Assembly: GCA_018806915.1 (NCBI GenBank)
Contig: JAGKQI010000075.1
Span: 124,001 to 188,000 of the forward strand
DNA: 64,000 bases
Direction of reading: 5' to 3'
DNA from: Phytophthora colocasiae
Taxonomy: Eukaryota; Oomycota; Peronosporomycetes; Peronosporales; Peronosporaceae
Positions 30,786 through 41,454 of the stretch are shown here, piece by piece; position 1 is the stretch's first letter; every line of letters starts with the position of its first letter. A model generated the notes under the pieces. It searched no databases. It was not told where the DNA came from and saw nothing but the letters and a program-made list of their open reading frames with translations. Made by a program: the position numbers and the translations under genes.

Positions 30786-33700
30786 ATGGGTTCTCCATTG
30801 GCTCCTACTAGTGGCAACGCCTCGGGCACTGGGCCCGCTTCGGCATCCACGGCATCGCGAGGCGGTGGTGACGGTATTCCCGCATCACCTGGTGGCAGCT
30901 CAAGCGCCCCAGCCTCACAGTCGAGCGCGTCCGCCGCTCCTAAGCAGGGCGTTGATGCTGCTGACGGCGATGAGCATGTGAACATGCCTGACACGTCTGT
31001 GGCTTCTGCCTCTGCGAATCCTCCTGGCGTCTTGCCTTCGCTTCACAGAGGCCCCCACATTCTCTCCACCACCGAGGTGGACGATCTGTTTGGGCCTGGG
31101 CAACAACCGTTGGACGAAGAGAAGCCCGACGCCCCTTCCAACTGGGTGGATCCTGAGCCACGACCTGAGGGGCAACCATTCTTGGTTGGTGTTCCGGCGC
31201 TCGCCGAGGACTTCCGTGTGGGCAACCACATCGCGAACATCTATGGTGGGCCTGGTGTACTAGTTGGCCTTGAAGGCTTCACACCGGCAGACATCTCGGA
31301 GCTCGAGCGTGTCATCCCCGACTTCACTGAAAGTCAGATGCTTGTTCCCCACGTGGACAGTCGGAACCGCATGAGTCTTGAGGCACACATGGGATCCGTT
31401 GACGTCCTCCGGGAATTGGCGGCAATCCACCTGCACCTCCCTCATCAGCGCCTCGCCGAGCGGGTGTACAAGACATCGGGTTACCTGAAGCAGATGGCTG
31501 GCGCTCACCGTCGGCTTCGACTACAAGTAGAGGCGGTGTATCTCTGGTGGACACGGCCGCCATCCAGAACGAGTCCGAAGATCTCAAGCGTCAGTGGGTC
31601 TTCAACTGCCAGTATTGGCGCCATGAAGTGCTGGACGCCCGACGTACTGCTGGTGAGACCGAAGATCGTGTGAACGCGGAGTCCAAGAACCTCGCGTCAC
31701 ACTATCAGGATCAGATAGATGCCCTGGAGGCCGAGAAGTCGGCCTTGGAAGAACGCCTGGAAGACTCTCAAGCGGAGGTCCGGTTGCTGAAGGCTCACCC
31801 CACGACCACAGCCACAGACTCCTGGGGTTTCCTGGAGTACCTGTTTGAACATGGGGAGTTGAACGGCAGTTGGGTGCGTCTTCGGGAGCTTCTGGTGAAC
31901 TTCCAAGAGGGCAAGGCACCGCCTGAAGACTGGGACACCATCATCAATGTGACTGCGATGGATCAGCGGAAGGCGGAAATCCCTGACTTCTCCAAGCGTC
32001 TGGCGAAAGTTCGCTTCAATCAAGCTGCGGAGGCCAAGAAATCAGCCAAAGTGCTGGATCTGACGGGTGCTGGTAGTGGTGTGAAAGTCTCCGATGAACA
32101 TGCGGGTGGCCCCGTGGAATCGGGCACTCGCCCGGTGAACAAGTCTGGGTCGCCCACCAGGTCACCTAAATCTTCCGGTTCTCCACCACTCAAACCTAAC
32201 AGACCCTCCGGGAAACATCGGGTTCGTGTCCCTCAGGATCGCTCCAAGAACTACACGCCTGGCATCGATTCGGTGCGTCCGGCGAACGCCAAGTCTCCGG
32301 TGTCCAAGGACGCAGTTCACACCACGTTACCACCTGGAGTCGTCTGGGAGGAAGTTCGTCCGGACTTGCGCTTGGCTCTGCTCGCGGGCATTGCTTACGA
32401 GACTGCAATGAAGTGGCTTCGCACGGACAAGCCCGCCCACAGCCTGTTCACGGGGCGCCCCTTGGTACAAATGCTGGTGAGCATGATGTACTGGCGCAGA
32501 CTAAATCAGACCCCGTGGACCTCGTACGTCCCAGAGACGTACTACAAGATGGCTGAGGAGGAACTGCGCCGGCTTCAGAAGAACGATGTGGAGCCACCGG
32601 TCTGGGAGGCACTGGACGCTCACGTCCCGTATCCCATCAGCGAACCTGAGTCCACAGAGGATGACCCTCAGAAGGACCCGGACTTCAAGGAGTCTGGTGA
32701 ACAAGAATCTGCGTCTAGCGACAGTGGTTCTGACGACGAAAAGTCGAGCGGCAACAGCGATGACTCTGACGACGATGAGTCTGATGATCATTCGCACGCC
32801 GGCAACAAGCGTCCACGGGACTACGAGTCCAGCGACTCGGATGACTCGGGTCCAATAATCCCCACCAAGAAGTCCAAGCGGGATAGTGTGCACGAAGCAT
32901 CCCGATCCAAGTCAGGCAGTCAAAAGTCCGGTGGCACTTCCACGTCAAGTCCCAAGAGCAAGAAGTCCGGTGGTTCGCCCAAGTCGAGTTCCAAGGACAA
33001 GAAGTCTCAAGACTCCAAGTCGCCTAAGAGTTCTTCGGGCAAGCGACCTTCTGGTAAACTCCGGAAGTCAAGTCTATGGTCCAAGTCATACAAGTCGCTG
33101 ACGCCAAAGGAATTACTGACGATCGAGGCCCCGGACACACATTGTTCTCCGTGGCTGTACTACGGCATTCCGGTCCAGCCGACAAGTGACACCAAGACGT
33201 CCATCGGGCAGATTCCAGGGTTCCCAGACTTCGAGCCCCACAGACACAGTCTGGCACGCCTCAAGAAACGCTGGAACTCCAAGAAGTACCAAGCTTTGCT
33301 GGACGAAGTGCCAGCTCCCTGGGAGGTCATGTACCAGAACCGCCGGACCGAGCTATATTTTCACCGGCGTGAAGATCTCTGCCTTGGTTCAGGCGGACAT
33401 CGAAGAACTCGCGTCTCTCATGCGCAAGCACGCCTAAGCACTGTGGGAACGCACTCACTGGGTGATAATGGATCCCGATGAGGACCTGCTGTCCGGTGAA
33501 CAGCACAAGGAACGTGGGCTCCGACGTGCATCTCTACTACGCCAATACCGAGGGACAGTATCCAAGATTCTGAAGCACAAGGATTTCCCGGAGACACTTA
33601 TGTTCGAGCCTGGTATCTGGAAGGTCCCGGACAAATATTGCCTATGGATCTGGCAGGACCCGCGTGCACGTGACATCGGAGGTCCCAAGTGTCTGAGCCT

Positions 33701-33860
33701 ACGCAAGCAGCTTGAAGCTATCGACGCAGCGGAACCAGCGCGCACGCAGTGGGCCACAGCACCTTCCGACAAGGACTGGATGGAATTCGTGCCATCCGAT
33801 CTCCGGAAACAAGCTCTGACGCCCGCTGAACGCGCCGAAAATCCTGTCTCTCTGAAGTAA
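30786..33860 (+). CDS. B antisense ORF: ~1,020-codon Ser-rich/coiled-coil/acidic protein (two frame changes, one stop)
   Basis: ATG 30786 (MGSPLAPTSGNASGTG) opens a Ser/Ala/Gly-rich N-terminus. A globular part follows (LEGFTPADISELERVIPDF; HLPHQRLAERVYKTSGYL). Near 31540 the frame changes and gives a coiled coil (NLASHYQDQIDALEAEKSAL), a basic Ser/Lys region, a second globular part (RPDLRLALLAGIAYETAMKW), an acidic Ser block (SSDSGSDDEKSSGNSDDSDD) with nuclear-signal-like KKSKRD, and a Ser-Lys tract. Near 33370 the original frame returns (ISALVQADIEELASLMRK), passes a TAA at 33435 and ends with PGIWKVPDKYCLWIWQDP and a stop at 33860. It is convergent with pol, 385 bp apart. No known family is recognised. 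The shifts may be real or sequence error. Confidence 0.65.
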
Positions 33861-34245
33861 GTACGCCAGAAGCCTGGTGTACCCTTCACGACATCTCCGG
33901 GGAACTACACTTCTTCTTCCAGAACAACTTAGTCGTCTGCATATCGTAGCGTAGTAACAATTTCAAATATAATTCCCCGACGACCTTCTCCTTTAACATC
34001 CTCACATGTCGTTCAGTAATCTTCTTCTCATAGCATCATCATAATCCACTTCGTAAAATTCCATCATACACACACAACCACAAAGTCATCTCCATACAAA
34101 TTCACATAACAATCACCATCTCTGGGAGTCACGTATCCCCGAAATCGCATTTCCGAAAGACATGTCTCTCAGACACCTCATCTCTGAAATACATCGTCCG
34201 GTGAACATCGCTGTTCACCAGAGTTTTCAGAATAGGTTTTAGAGT
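33861..34245. other. Spacer between convergent B pol and antisense ORF
   Basis: The ~385-bp spacer is AT-rich with no coding frame. It should hold the 3' ends of both transcripts. A copy of the element's dispersed motif occurs at 34199-34220 in inverted pairing (GGTGAACATCGCTGTTCACC). Confidence 0.6.
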
Positions 34246-37200
34246 TTAAACTCTGGGGTGATCGTCTCCAGCTTGCATTGCCTGGAAACGAGCTCGCGCT
34301 CGTGCGCTCTGATTGAACTCATATAGCAAAGCGCCACAGTTCAGCTTTGACAAGGGTAGCCACTCTGTCTCGTCGTACCCCTTCCACTTGACCAGGTATT
34401 CGCGAAGTCTCTTGGAGGTCCTGGTACGCTTGCTCCACCGAGTGTCAAGTATCTTTTCCACTTCATATTCATCATTCTCGGTGTCGGGCTCCCAACTGTC
34501 TTCTGGTAACAGTGCTGCATCAAAGTCATCATCCTCATGGACATCAAGTTCCACAGTTGGTCTTCTGGGAAACAAGGCTCTCGGTTTCAGGCGACTTATA
34601 TGCACCCAAGGGTTCACCCGATACCCGGTGTCCTCGACCTTCAGTTTCACACGAAAATCATCCAACATCTCTTCAATCCGGAAAGGACCATGCCACATGT
34701 GTGCGAGCTTCCGACTCAACCCCGTTTGTACCTTGGGGATGTATAGCCACACGGCATCACCGACGGCAAATCCGGACTTCAGACGTTCCGACAACTCCTT
34801 CCACTTTCGGGTCTGTTCTTCAGAACGCTCCCGCTTGGCCTTCTTCTGAAGTTCTTCAGCACAGGCTTGAGCGTAGCTGTAATCTCGCTGCATCTTCCGA
34901 CGCCACTCATAAGCAGTGCGCTCTTGTACGCCAGAAGGCTTTGGACCAAGCATCGCGGACACAGTCCCGTGAGCATCCCATCCATGCACCAGGAAAAATG
35001 GTGTTTCCAGACGGGTCGCATCGAAGGAAGTGTTCAATGCGAACATCAGACGCTCGGCGTGGTCGTCCCAGTCACTCTGATCAGCTTCGGCGATGTAGGC
35101 CTTGATGGCGCGCACGACCGTCTGAACAGACCGTTCTTGTTGGCCGTTCGCCTGGGGACGGTACGCCAGAGTCGCCCGCTGTCTGCTTCCCAGGAGATCC
35201 CGGAAACACCTGAACACTTCGCTCATGAACCGAGGGTCCTGATCATGGCGTATCAGGGAACTAGCTCCGAAGTTCCGGAAGACACGTTCCTCGTATGCCT
35301 CAGCGACATCTTGAGCCGTAGTAATACTCATAGGCTTGCACATCACATATCCTGAGAACATGTCTTGGAACAACAACAGAAACGTGTTGCCTCTGGCGGA
35401 CTTTAGCATGTGCGTCACGAAATCCATGGACACTACTTCAAAAGGTCGACTGGGCTCGATGTTGCCGGGCGACGGTCCAGGATTCGGGGGACGCCCCTTG
35501 CCACTTGCACAGTCCATACACTCCTTGACGAACCTCTCCACATCAGCGTACATACCAATCCAGTAGAACTCGGAGCTCAGCTTCTCGAACATACGTTTGA
35601 TTCCCTGGTGAGCACCCTGGTAATCCCCATGAGCATAGTGCAGCATATCAGCATGCAAGTCTCTGGGAACCACAAGTCTGAGTTCATCGACCATGTCTCT
35701 CGGACGTTCCCTGGTAGCAAGGCTGAGGCGGTACAAAACGTCTCTGGAATCCAAGATGAAATCATCGGCGATCCTGGCAAGCTTCCTTACTCGGGGTCGT
35801 GGTAGATCTCCCACATCACCCTTAAGGAACTTGATGAGTTCTGCCAGATGAACATCTTGAGTCTGGTGAACTTTGATCCTCCGCCAGCGTTCTTCCTGAA
35901 ACTCCAGTGGGCCCATAGGTTCACGAGCCTCCACGTCACCTGGTAGGTTTGCTTCTTCCTGATTGCGTGCACGAGTGATGGCAACAAGCACCTTGGCAGC
36001 CTGGGGCAGGGGCGCAGACTCTGGCCCTGGGTCATCCATCTCCGGTGTACAATCATGTTCACCAGAGGTCTGGTGAACATCATCCGGGGCTTCAGAAGAC
36101 ACCCCTTCGGGAGGCTTCATCAACTTCTCTGGGATCTTGGACACCAGTTTCAGATGCGTCAGTTCGTCAGGGTCTTGGACCTGCCAGGACTCGCCAAGAA
36201 CAAGAGTCTTGGACGTCAAATAGTCCGCTGCTTGATTGAACTCACGCTTCACGTGCACTAGCTTCAGAGACTGGAACTTGATCTTCAGAGACTCAAACTC
36301 GGCCAATTTCCGCTGCAGGTTCTGCTGATTACAATTGATCAGTCCTTGAGCTTGCTGGATAGCGATACGAGAGTCTCCGACAACTACCAAGTCTCGGATA
36401 CCACGTTCCAAAGCTAACTTCAATCCATTGATCAGACCACAGTACTCTGAGTCATTCACAGTGACGTCTTTCAGAGCGAACCCTTGGGCTTCCAGGATGT
36501 TCCACCCCGGGAGCTCCCAGAGCACACATCCGCAGCTACCCAGGCGAGTGGATGTCTTGGCGGCACCATCAAAACTCAGAACACAACCTCGGTAATCAGC
36601 CTCTAGCATCTCCACGCTAATGGGTGCTGGAGGTTTGACTCGCCCCTTGACGGGGATGAGGTTTTCAGAGACCTCATCGAGGTGTTCACGGGGTGTGATG
36701 CCCGCTCCAAGAATAGCCGGGAGACCATCTTCATCTCGCTGGATCCTGCGAATCTCCAAGTTCCAATGTGACAACTTCAATCCCCACTTCACGTTCCGAC
36801 CATCAGCCGAACTGGATGACAGGAGCCATTTCAGCACCGAATGTCTGGTGTACACCGTGATCACGGGACTCGTGTTTACCAGAGCCCGAAAGTTCTCCAG
36901 AACCCTGAGAATCGCGATGACCTCCTTCTCTGCGATGTGATACCGGAGTTCTGCCTCATTCAACACACGTCCAGTGAACCGTACGGGGTGTATCACTCCA
37001 TCGTACTCCTGTCCCAAGACGGCTGAAGCAGCCCACGGGTTCGCATGAGGTATAATAACGAAAGGTCTGGTGTGATCTGGGTGTCGGAGGAGCGGTGTCG
37101 AGACAATCTTGCGCTTCAGGATTCTAAAGGCTTCCTTCGCTCGAGCCAAATCTCGACCAGCACGAATCTGTTCATCAGACAACTCGTAGAGCACAGCAGC

Positions 37201-38676
37201 GATCACCGGTAAGTCTTCGATAAACTTGTTGTAATAATTCAGGCTCCCCATGAAACTCTGTACTCCCTTGAGTGTCGACGGAAACGGCAATTCTTCCACT
37301 CCCTTGACGATCTTCGGTGTAGCTCTCAGTCCTTCAGCACTGATCTCATGCGACAGATAAGGAATCGTCAGCTTCCCGAACTCGCTCTTGGGCAGGCTCA
37401 CAGAAATGTTCCAGTATCTGAGTCTGAAGAGCAAGGCGTTCAGGTCTTCACAAAGTTGATCCCAGGTGGGCGCCCCATGAGCAATGTCGTCAATGTAGGA
37501 ACTTCGACCGAGTACCGGTCCCATGAAGGACGGGACTGGGATGTTCCTCTGAAAGACAGTCATTTGGTCGGTGAGCACCGGAACCATGTGTTCATCAGAG
37601 TTCTGAAGTTGTTCACCAGACATCAGACCATGTACGTCAGAGCTCTGGGGTTCTAACTTCAGGAATTCTAACACATCAGGATCAACGTCGGCCTCCTCTT
37701 CAGGTGACAATCGCACGAACCCCCACAGGCAGTTATCCAACATCGCCTGGTATACCAGGGGCGCGTTCTTCAGACCGAAGGGCATTCTTACCCACTGGAA
37801 GTGTCCAAATGGGCAGATGAACGCTGAGATCAGCCTTGCACGCTCCGTCATTCGAATAGCCCAAAAACCACTCGCCATATCCAGACTCATAAACCACAGT
37901 GCTGCCTCAAAACCAATCAACAGATCGTCTATCAGGGGCAACGGATAACGCGACAACTGGATAAAACCATTCACCACTCGGTAATCAATGCACATGCGTA
38001 TATCCACACCATTTTTCTTGACAACAATCACTATTGGTGATGCCCAAGGCGAAGTCGAGTACTCGATGAGTCCGGTCTCCAGGAGCTTCTTCAGAAGTTC
38101 GTACACCTTGATCATCAGGTGAGGGGCAACGGACCTCGGACGTTGGGCAACAGGTTTAGCGTCTCCCACGTCCAAGTCACAGACCACACCTCTTGTCGGG
38201 GCAGGTGCGGCGTTGCCGTCTCCCAGAAAGATTTTCCGGTGATACTTTAAGATATCCCTGAGTTTCTGCTCCATTTCCGGCGTTGTTTTCCCGGGTACTC
38301 CGACGTCAGCCTTGTTGATATCGCATTCGGGAGTCAGATCTTCCAATTCGGGTAGCATAACCAGTTGGTCACGTAATTGAGAGAGTAGCTCTGTTCCTTC
38401 CCGTATGTAGACACCGGGTTCCAGATCCAATTCCTCATTCGTGACTCGCATGCACCGCTCGTACTCGGCTCGGAGCTTTTCCACAGGGGTGCCTGGCATA
38501 CTCTGGATTGGGATGTCCCATGAACAGTCTGTCGGATCCATATCTCCCATGAACAGTTCACCAGAAACACTCAGGGTGACTTCATCCTCGACCATGTTGC
38601 TCGGAATTCCAGACGTGGTTCTGGAGTCTTTCGGAGTCGTTTCTTCTGATGGCAATTCCAGATCTCCGGTGTCCAC
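34246..38676 (-). CDS. pol: B pol: RT, degenerate RNase H, second RNase H, integrase, chromodomain
   Basis: One open frame of ~1,476 codons, entered by a +1 shift from the protease frame (95-bp overlap). RT: SPWASPIVIVVKKNGVD, MSLDMASGFWAIRM, MPFGLKNAPLVYQ, then an unusual ~75-residue insert before the catalytic SSYIDDIAHG. The native RNase H has lost two catalytic Asp residues: IIPHANPWAAS for the usual TDAS, and VYTRHSVLKW for YTDH. A second RNase H follows with all four acidic sites (VLSFDGAAK, VNDSEYCGLI, VVGDSRIAIQQ, EFNQAADYL). Integrase: HYAHGDYQGAHQG, CMDCASGKGR, SMDFV, HDQDPRFMS, PQANGQQERSV (D, D, E intact). Chromodomain: EYEVEKILDTRWSKR, YLVKWKGYDETEW. It appears functional. Confidence 0.92.
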   Translation of the reverse strand: MDTGDLELPSEETTPKDSRTTSGIPSNMVEDEVTLSVSGELFMGDMDPTDCSWDIPIQSMPGTPVEKLRAEYERCMRVTNEELDLEPGVYIREGTELLSQLRDQLVMLPELEDLTPECDINKADVGVPGKTTPEMEQKLRDILKYHRKIFLGDGNAAPAPTRGVVCDLDVGDAKPVAQRPRSVAPHLMIKVYELLKKLLETGLIEYSTSPWASPIVIVVKKNGVDIRMCIDYRVVNGFIQLSRYPLPLIDDLLIGFEAALWFMSLDMASGFWAIRMTERARLISAFICPFGHFQWVRMPFGLKNAPLVYQAMLDNCLWGFVRLSPEEEADVDPDVLEFLKLEPQSSDVHGLMSGEQLQNSDEHMVPVLTDQMTVFQRNIPVPSFMGPVLGRSSYIDDIAHGAPTWDQLCEDLNALLFRLRYWNISVSLPKSEFGKLTIPYLSHEISAEGLRATPKIVKGVEELPFPSTLKGVQSFMGSLNYYNKFIEDLPVIAAVLYELSDEQIRAGRDLARAKEAFRILKRKIVSTPLLRHPDHTRPFVIIPHANPWAASAVLGQEYDGVIHPVRFTGRVLNEAELRYHIAEKEVIAILRVLENFRALVNTSPVITVYTRHSVLKWLLSSSSADGRNVKWGLKLSHWNLEIRRIQRDEDGLPAILGAGITPREHLDEVSENLIPVKGRVKPPAPISVEMLEADYRGCVLSFDGAAKTSTRLGSCGCVLWELPGWNILEAQGFALKDVTVNDSEYCGLINGLKLALERGIRDLVVVGDSRIAIQQAQGLINCNQQNLQRKLAEFESLKIKFQSLKLVHVKREFNQAADYLTSKTLVLGESWQVQDPDELTHLKLVSKIPEKLMKPPEGVSSEAPDDVHQTSGEHDCTPEMDDPGPESAPLPQAAKVLVAITRARNQEEANLPGDVEAREPMGPLEFQEERWRRIKVHQTQDVHLAELIKFLKGDVGDLPRPRVRKLARIADDFILDSRDVLYRLSLATRERPRDMVDELRLVVPRDLHADMLHYAHGDYQGAHQGIKRMFEKLSSEFYWIGMYADVERFVKECMDCASGKGRPPNPGPSPGNIEPSRPFEVVSMDFVTHMLKSARGNTFLLLFQDMFSGYVMCKPMSITTAQDVAEAYEERVFRNFGASSLIRHDQDPRFMSEVFRCFRDLLGSRQRATLAYRPQANGQQERSVQTVVRAIKAYIAEADQSDWDDHAERLMFALNTSFDATRLETPFFLVHGWDAHGTVSAMLGPKPSGVQERTAYEWRRKMQRDYSYAQACAEELQKKAKRERSEEQTRKWKELSERLKSGFAVGDAVWLYIPKVQTGLSRKLAHMWHGPFRIEEMLDDFRVKLKVEDTGYRVNPWVHISRLKPRALFPRRPTVELDVHEDDDFDAALLPEDSWEPDTENDEYEVEKILDTRWSKRTRTSKRLREYLVKWKGYDETEWLPLSKLNCGALLYEFNQSARARARFQAMQAGDDHPRV

Positions 38677-39895
38677 AGCAGTATCTCGGGTCTCCTCTTC
38701 TCACCCAGTCATCTGTCTGCGTAGCCACATTCAAAGCGAAACGAACTCGTTTTGTTCGTGGGACCGAAGTAGGTCTCACAAACTGTACTCGAGCATTGTC
38801 CAGCCTCGGGCGCTGTAAGATCTTAGTTGGCCACGGGTATACCGGGTGATCCACACACGGAGGTTGAGGTATCAGATCCTCCAAGTCAGCTTCGGCCTTC
38901 AGGCGTCTCTTCGTCTCTGGTGACGGAGTGTTCTCCAGAATCAAAACTTCCCAGTCACGATAGGCTGCAGAGCCTGGCCGTACAAAGCGACCATGTCGTG
39001 GGAAAAATCCATACTCCACAATCCTTGCAACGTCAGAAAATTCATTCACCCAAGTATTCTTGTCAGAAATGTTCACCACGCGCACCGCCACAGGCCATGA
39101 CCGGGCTGCATAAATCAGCTGAGTCACCCAACGGTCTCCACGTCCCGCCCACACGACTTCTCGTTGTGGGTTCGTCGGACCATAATCAATGCGAACAACA
39201 AATTCTTCACCAGGTCTCAGAAGTACAGCTTCACTTGGTCTGATGGACCTGTTCCTGCCGATATGATCACCGGGCTCCCAGCTGCACATCATCACCACGA
39301 CTTCGTCTGGCATAGATACCAGTCCCTCACGAACACTGATCCTCAGACCAGCGGCGAACATAAATCCCAATCCCAATAGCACGTTTATACCTTCGCCGAT
39401 ATTCGCAACCCAGACATCAACAATGTAAACCACCCTCGGTCCGAGAGTCAGCTTGATCTCAGCACTGGCACCAATGTACGTCGGAACTCCTCCCATCCCA
39501 GACACTCTTGTTTGTTTGTGTGACTTGAGCCTGAGTCCGAGCTTACGCGCAAAGTCGTAACTCAGGATATTGATAGTCGCACCGGTGTCCAGGAGAATCT
39601 TGGTCCGATGATCATTGACAGCGCCATGCACCATAACCACATCACGCTTTGCAGGATCAGGGTAGTGATCCTCCCACCAGCCATAACATTCCCCGTCTTT
39701 CAGACGAAACTGGATTGTGTCGTCCGGAGGCGGTTCATTGTCTCTCGGAAAGTCCGGTGAACAGTCTCTCGGAAAGTCCGATGAACTGTCTCCCAGACGC
39801 GGAATTTCTGAAGACATGGCTGATTCTTGAGCTAAAGCGGTCATGCAATGTTGATTTTTAGGTTGGGTTGTTTTCAGCTCCGGTCCTACGTACAC
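38582..39895 (-). CDS. B protease and protease-RT linker
   Basis: The - strand frame contains an aspartic protease with ILLDTGATINILSYDFARK and the C-terminal INVLLGLGFMFAAGLRI. A linker follows (WAGRGDRWVTQLIYAARS, GSAAYRDWEVLILEN) that matches the left end of element F. Open sequence continues upstream of 39895 into the end of the gag frame (LASPSDGDPKRAGQG), so gag and protease frames overlap with a -1 offset. N-terminal repeats SSDFPRDCSPDFPRD are encoded by copies of the element's dispersed motif. There is no ATG in a likely place, so expression probably depends on frameshifting. Confidence 0.8.
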   Translation of the reverse strand: MYVGPELKTTQPKNQHCMTALAQESAMSSEIPRLGDSSSDFPRDCSPDFPRDNEPPPDDTIQFRLKDGECYGWWEDHYPDPAKRDVVMVHGAVNDHRTKILLDTGATINILSYDFARKLGLRLKSHKQTRVSGMGGVPTYIGASAEIKLTLGPRVVYIVDVWVANIGEGINVLLGLGFMFAAGLRISVREGLVSMPDEVVVMMCSWEPGDHIGRNRSIRPSEAVLLRPGEEFVVRIDYGPTNPQREVVWAGRGDRWVTQLIYAARSWPVAVRVVNISDKNTWVNEFSDVARIVEYGFFPRHGRFVRPGSAAYRDWEVLILENTPSPETKRRLKAEADLEDLIPQPPCVDHPVYPWPTKILQRPRLDNARVQFVRPTSVPRTKRVRFALNVATQTDDWVRRGDPRYCCGHRRSGIAIRRNDSERLQNHVWNSEQHGRG

Positions 39896-39960
39896 TAGAA
39901 CACATAACTCTGGGGGTGTGCCTTGCCCGGCGCGTTTCGGATCCCCATCCGACGGGCTTG

Positions 39961-41454
39961 CTAGTTTAACTGTTTCCCAGAGTCAGCCTCGTCGCCCAGG
40001 AGTTTCTCCAGTAGGTGATCCGGCAGGTCCTTCAGTGTACCTTGACGGGCTAGTTTCTTGAGGGATTCCAGGGTCTTGATGTCCTCGAATGGTCTCCCAG
40101 AGTGCACCTTTCCGCAAACCTCACACGGCGGTACTCGGCACATCCTGCTCGGGTGACCTTTCTCCTGACATCTGTCGCAGACAATGTCTCTCCAGCAGCT
40201 CTCCTCCGAATGACCTGAGCGGCGACACTTCTCGCAGTACTTGTTCCAGTAGTCAGGGTTATCGCGACGTGTCTGCTGGAAGTCTTGACCTGAGGATCCT
40301 CGGGGAGACTGGGGCGGCGGTCGCCATCCCATGTTGTCCATGACCCGATAAACTTCGTTTGTCAGAGCCTGAGTCCAATCAGCACCGCCAGGCGCCTGAG
40401 AGGCAGATTGTACACCAGACGAAGATTGTACACCAGACATCTCGCGATCGTGTTCTGACGACGAAGCTCTGGTATCCTTCTCTTGAGTTCTGGTGTCCGC
40501 ATCGACATCGTCAGAGGCATCCGGGTCTGCTTCTCGGGCGACGTAAGTCTTCCCCATACGCTTCGGCTTAAACTGTCCGCGTGGGAGATTGTCCGCTCGG
40601 AAATCCCGATGTCTGGTGGTCGTAGTGTCTTGATCAGCAGTTCGCCAGACATCTTCGTCCTGTTGCAGAGCATATTCCAAGTCCGAGATACTCCTGAACT
40701 TCCGGCCTTGTAACGCGATCTTCAGACGCTCGTCCTTCAGCTTGGTGATGTACCTCAGAACGTGTTTCTCCAGGCGTCTGGAGGATTTTCTGAAGTCCAC
40801 CTCAGCTTTTCCGGCGGCCGAGTTCAGGCGATAGAAGAAGTCCAACGGAGTCTCGGAACTCTTCATTTCCATCGTGAAATATCTCTCGGAGTATGATGAC
40901 CGGGCCTTGCAATAGCGCCTGCGAAACTCCGCTGACAATTCCTTCCAGTCACGGGAAACACTTTTCGGGAGCTGGTTGAACCAATCTCTGGCAGACACCG
41001 GGAGCTTCAGCTTGAGTTCCTGTATACGGGTCTTGTTCGTCCACGCTCCCTGAGATGCCATGTTCACGAAGCGTTCCCACCAGTGAACCCGTTCTCGTAA
41101 TGTCGCTCGGGGATCAAATTCTCCGATGATACTTGAGTTTATGAAGGGCCTCATGGTCAGCAGGGTCGCTCCAGCTTGTCCTTGGGACGCAGAAGTCAGG
41201 TTGACAATCTCCGGAGGATCCAAGTCATCAGAAGACGAATCACTTGAGTCCGAGCTTGAATCGCTGGAGCTTCCGCCCGGGTCTGGATCATTCCTGCGTC
41301 TTCCAGGTCTTCGAGGAGCGTCCCGGCCATCTTCAGAGCGTCTTTCACTGGGTTTCCGGTGTCCATCGCGCCTGGGAGTCGCTGGGCACCTTCCTTCGGT
41401 CTTGACCTCGGTCAGGGGAGCCGCTTGAGCCGTCTGGGTCGTCATAGCGGCCAC
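39961..41454 (-). CDS. gag: B gag: capsid and zinc-knuckle region
   Basis: About 497 codons. After an Arg/Ser/Asp-rich segment comes a retrotrans_gag capsid domain (EFDPRATLRERVHWWERF, LKLPVSARDWFNQLP, WKELSAEFRRRYCKAR, ETPLDFFYRLNSAAGK). A charged linker follows, then Cys/His knuckles (CEKCRRSGHSEESC; CDRCQEKGHPSRMC; CEVCGKVHSG). The first two fit CX2CX4HX4C. The frame overlaps the preceding coiled-coil frame by 13 bp with a -1 offset. Confidence 0.88.
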   Translation of the reverse strand: MAAMTTQTAQAAPLTEVKTEGRCPATPRRDGHRKPSERRSEDGRDAPRRPGRRRNDPDPGGSSSDSSSDSSDSSSDDLDPPEIVNLTSASQGQAGATLLTMRPFINSSIIGEFDPRATLRERVHWWERFVNMASQGAWTNKTRIQELKLKLPVSARDWFNQLPKSVSRDWKELSAEFRRRYCKARSSYSERYFTMEMKSSETPLDFFYRLNSAAGKAEVDFRKSSRRLEKHVLRYITKLKDERLKIALQGRKFRSISDLEYALQQDEDVWRTADQDTTTTRHRDFRADNLPRGQFKPKRMGKTYVAREADPDASDDVDADTRTQEKDTRASSSEHDREMSGVQSSSGVQSASQAPGGADWTQALTNEVYRVMDNMGWRPPPQSPRGSSGQDFQQTRRDNPDYWNKYCEKCRRSGHSEESCWRDIVCDRCQEKGHPSRMCRVPPCEVCGKVHSGRPFEDIKTLESLKKLARQGTLKDLPDHLLEKLLGDEADSGKQLN

